64,000 nt of DNA from Xestospongia bergquistia (lineage: Eukaryota > Porifera > Demospongiae > Haplosclerida > Petrosiidae), in contig OZ014424.1 of NCBI GenBank assembly GCA_963965975.1, forward strand, positions 4,030,001-4,094,000, read 5' to 3'. Under the pieces are notes generated by a model. The model did not search any database. It was not told the DNA's origin and saw only the letters and a list, made by a program, of their open reading frames with translations. The translations under genes and the position numbers were made by a program. Positions 61,368 through 64,000 of the stretch are shown piece by piece (within the stretch, counting starts at the first letter, position 1; each line of letters begins with the position of its first letter).

Positions 61368-61860
61368 TTACTGATGGGACAAATAACTGGTACGCATTTC
61401 TGCTAACTCTATTGGTAGCAAACTGTAAAGATGAACTGGGAGAGAGCTTATGTAGAATTTTGAAACTTGAACTGCTGTATGAAAATTTCTTCTAGCAGAT
61501 AATGAAGTCTTGAGATCAGTAATAGTGCTATGTATACACTCTAATGAGTTCGACAGGTTACAAGATCTAGAGTTAGGTGACCAGACTGTGTCACAATAAT
61601 CATATAAAGGTAATACATATACCTTATACAGTCGAGACAAAAGATTAAGTGGAAGTGGTTGTAATCTTCTGAGTATTGCTAGCTTACATCTAACTTGACA
61701 TAAAATATATTGGATGTGTTCTTCCCATTGGAGATGACAGTCAATAAACACTCCAAGGTGCTTAACACAGTCGACTGTGTTGTATTAGTATCACTTTTAC
61801 ATAGTGTATCATTAGCAAATAGACAGATAAAAATAATAGGATATAGTCAAACTGCGTCGT
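61368..61860 (-). mobile_element. LINE reverse-transcriptase relic
   Basis: On the minus strand, an RT active-site block near 61,815-61,835 reads IFICLFANDTL (the family's ADD catalytic pair is damaged to AND). After a frameshift come VKHLGVFIDCHLQWEEHI, LAILRRLQPLPLNLLSRLY, VLPLYDYCDTVWSP and SARRNFHTAV. This is the typical post-RT segment of CR1/Jockey/RTE-like non-LTR retrotransposons. The 127-codon frame at 61,368-61,751 is the longest surviving piece. It sits between the two fucosidase genes. Immobile. Confidence 0.85.
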
Positions 61861-62292
61861 CATACTTTGATATATTTTCATCATGTGTACAATGGCTATT
61901 CACAGTTCCCACATGACTAATTGGACCCAAAAGTATAGTACATGTATTTTAGGCCAGATAATGTCATCCATATAAATTGCAGGTGGTATATTACTCTTCA
62001 ATGAGGTGGATATGAAGATTATACACAATGCTATGGTTGCATATATCATTGCGGTTTTGATGTGAGTATTATTTTGGATTGAGAATGTTAACAACAGTAC
62101 TATGATAAAAAGATGGTAGTGCCTATAGGTCTGGCAGGAAGTCTATATACTTCGTTAAGTATTACATTAATTCCCAACTCAAAGTATTAACTCTACGCAA
62201 TAAAGTATGACTTCCTGCCATAAATATATAAAATTATAACCTCTATATATAGACAGTTCAAGTCTGAAGCCATAACCATTGAGATAAAGGCC
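61861..62292. other. Spacer between fucosidase genes
   Basis: AT-rich. A 64-codon minus frame (61,900-62,094) has an inner Met followed by a hydrophobic stretch (MIYATIALCIIFISTSL) that resembles a signal peptide, but with no splice or family support. Nothing else seen. Confidence 0.35.
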
Positions 62293-62550
62293 CTAGATAT
62301 CAAATATAATCAGGATTGCATGTATCCAGCAGTTTATTGGATCATCAAGGTTAATTGAGAAATAATCTATACTCTTTAAGTCACCACTCCTATATCTGGT
62401 ATCTCCTAGACTGTAGTTCTCCCCGTTGCTTCTGTGATAGACTACACTGAACAACAGTATGATAGTGACAAAGTTGAGCAGGCAAGCAGTCATTTTCTTC
62501 AAAAGGAGAATAGATGCAGTATTAATATTGTGATATTTAAGTAAGTCCAA
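62293..62550 (-). CDS. Candidate small secreted protein (unsupported family)
   Basis: 85 codons from 62,550, or 66 from the better Met at 62,493. From that Met the start is signal-peptide-like (MTACLLNFVTIILLFSVVYH), followed by a polar 40-residue body (NGENYSLGDTRYRSGDLKS). Base composition is a little richer in G+C than the flanks. No family recognised. It could be the first exon of a longer gene or chance. Same strand as both fucosidases. Confidence 0.25.
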   Translation of the reverse strand: MDLLKYHNINTASILLLKKMTACLLNFVTIILLFSVVYHRSNGENYSLGDTRYRSGDLKSIDYFSINLDDPINCWIHAILIIFDI

Positions 62551-63189
62551 GCATTAGAATAAGTATAGCCAGGTTGATATTTCTTCTCCATTAGTTAAAA
62601 CCATTACACTAACAGAAAAGTTGTTTCTTTACCATCTATGACAATATCAATATAAACTAAAACTTGGTACATACAGAGTACATTGATTAGTTAATTTGAC
62701 CAAAATGTGATTATACAGGCTGCATGTGGTGAATACATTTCGATCAAAAATGTAAGCATAATATTATTTGATTACTAATGTATTATTGCTTATATAGCTA
62801 TATAAACAGTCAATTTCTTAGTATATTAGTAATTAAAAGTGTTATGCTTACTTTTTGTATACACAACGTGTATAAAAATGTATTAGTTAAATCAACCAAT
62901 TTTATAGAGCAGAACTAAAACTTGGTACAGAGTATAGATGTCACATACAATATGTAAATGTTTAACATCAATATATGAGAAAGACTAAGAGAGTCCTACT
63001 TAGGTTTGTATAGAGCTGAGACTGGTATAACAGAAAATATAAACCAACAGTTAGTAGTCAATATCAGCATAATAATAATTATTAAAAATTAAATATAGCA
63101 GCTGTAAAGTATTTTGTCAATGCAGATAACTAATGCATAAATTAATAACTAATACAATTTGTAGCAATGGACATCTATATTATCATAGT
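62551..63189. other. Intergenic DNA without recognised feature
   Basis: AT-rich. Two short repeated phrases ('aaaacttggtac', near 62,659 and 62,908) hint at a small duplication. Nothing coding. Confidence 0.45.
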
Positions 63190-64000
63190 TTAGTTTGGAT
63201 CAATATTGTCTAGTTTGATGACCCAAGCCCACTGCAATGGAGTATCCAGTGGAAGGTAGGGCATTATAATATCAACTTCTCCACTACTGCCACTCATTAA
63301 CTGTACTTTACCATAACCTAGTAATGTAGCCACAGTATTGGTAGTAGTCTTGACTGAACCAATAGTTAGAATAAATTTCTCAGGCCACTTAAGAACAATA
63401 GCATACACAGAACCACTAGTTGGATTGCTAGTGTACCTGCATGTACATACATTATGAATAGAAAACTGGTCATTTAACTAACCATACATCACCATTAATA
63501 GTGTCATTCTGATATGTCCATGGTTTACTACCATAAATAGCTTCACCATTAATACTTAGCCAGGATCCTGTGTACAATTATAATTAAATAAAACATAATT
63601 ATGCTATCACTTAACTTACCCATTTGTAACAAACGTTCCTCAAATATTGGTACTATTCTACCATCATGTGTTGGTCCTATATTCATTAATATATTACCTC
63701 CACAACTTCATAGAAGATATATAATGTGATTTTAAACAGTGGAGGATCTACCTACATACCTGACAGTTGAGGCTAGTTCTTCCAAAATGTCTTCAATGGA
63801 CAAAAAGTCACTGAGGGTGGCCTCTCGTCTAAAGCCCCAAGATGTACGATCAACTGTAAAGGCATTCTCCCATTTATGATTTTGAAGTTTATCTAGAAAT
63901 AAAGATAAATCATAAACCAGGACAATATTAGGAGCTAATGTACGTGGATTATATCTGTCATGACAACTGAAAAATCCTCCATGATGACAAGCACAACCTT
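63190..64000 (-). CDS. FUCA: Alpha-L-fucosidase (GH29), gene 2, 5'-truncated by window
   Basis: 3' half of a tandem paralogue. Exons in the window: beyond-64000 to 63944, 63892-63760, 63705-63620, 63567-63483, 63436-63190. The three complete internal exons have exactly the lengths of gene 1 exons 6-8 (133, 86, 85) and the last is 247 versus 250. Visible blocks are [47 protein letters not shown] and [18 protein letters not shown]. The catalytic Asp and signal peptide lie outside the window. Introns are short, as in gene 1. Fully open here, so probably functional; protein similarity to gene 1 is about 60-70% by eye, so the duplication is not recent. Confidence 0.92.

Noticed and set aside
1-64000. 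tRNA or rRNA genes, or bacterial contamination
   Set aside because: No tRNA-like A/B box pair or cloverleaf and no rRNA stretch was noticed by eye; intron-bearing genes spread from 16,500 to the right edge argue against bacterial origin. A tRNAscan run would be decisive for tRNAs.

Overview
The window is animal-type nuclear DNA: AT-rich, with spliced protein genes whose introns are mostly about 40-300 bases with GT-AG borders, plus many small repeats and transposon relics. The gene set (a PIG-M mannosyltransferase, an ABHD4/5-type hydrolase, the motile-cilium protein CCDC40, WDR25, lysosomal-type alpha-L-fucosidases, a Roc-COR protein with a death-fold tail) is metazoan. The compact introns and the large single-exon beta-helix/multi-membrane-span protein make me favour a demosponge, perhaps Amphimedon-like. 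That is inference; no marker gene settles it.

Layout. 1-4,200: a possible exon of an upstream gene at the left edge, then a decayed array of ~110-130-base repeats with one stretch in inverted orientation. 4,200-23,400: an old tandem segmental duplication. Unit A has an intact 1,243-codon beta-helix/multi-TM gene and a shredded PIG-M remnant. Unit B has a broken copy of the beta-helix gene (one-base deletion plus TGG to TAG), a hAT-like transposase relic, and the intact PIG-M gene. 25,580-27,730: an orphan Lys/Glu-rich exon pair and a complete six-exon ABHD4/5 gene. 28,140-41,513: a Roc-COR gene whose first coding intron is ~9.4 kb and holds about 30 diverged ~180-base repeats, each with a preserved AG-NNN-GTAAGT splice-signal pair. 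43,764-46,090 (minus): a six-exon BEN-domain gene. 46,246-55,320 (minus): the full 19-exon CCDC40 gene. 55,399-56,622 (plus): single-exon WDR25, sharing a 78-base divergent promoter with CCDC40 that contains an RFX-type X-box. 56,915-61,003 (minus): a complete nine-exon alpha-L-fucosidase. 63,190-64,000+ (minus): the 3' half of a second, tandem fucosidase, with a LINE reverse-transcriptase relic between the two.

The genes do not form one pathway. The clearest functional link is the CCDC40/WDR25 promoter, where the X-box fits ciliary control of CCDC40. PIG-M acts in the ER on GPI anchors, the fucosidases act in the lysosome or outside the cell, and the Roc-COR protein looks like a signalling or innate-immune type switch. 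All exon joins below were made by eye: I required open frames across joins, canonical borders (one GC-AG exception) and family similarity recalled from memory. For PIG-M, ABHD, BEN, CCDC40, fucosidase 1 and the Roc-COR model the exon lengths sum to whole codon numbers.
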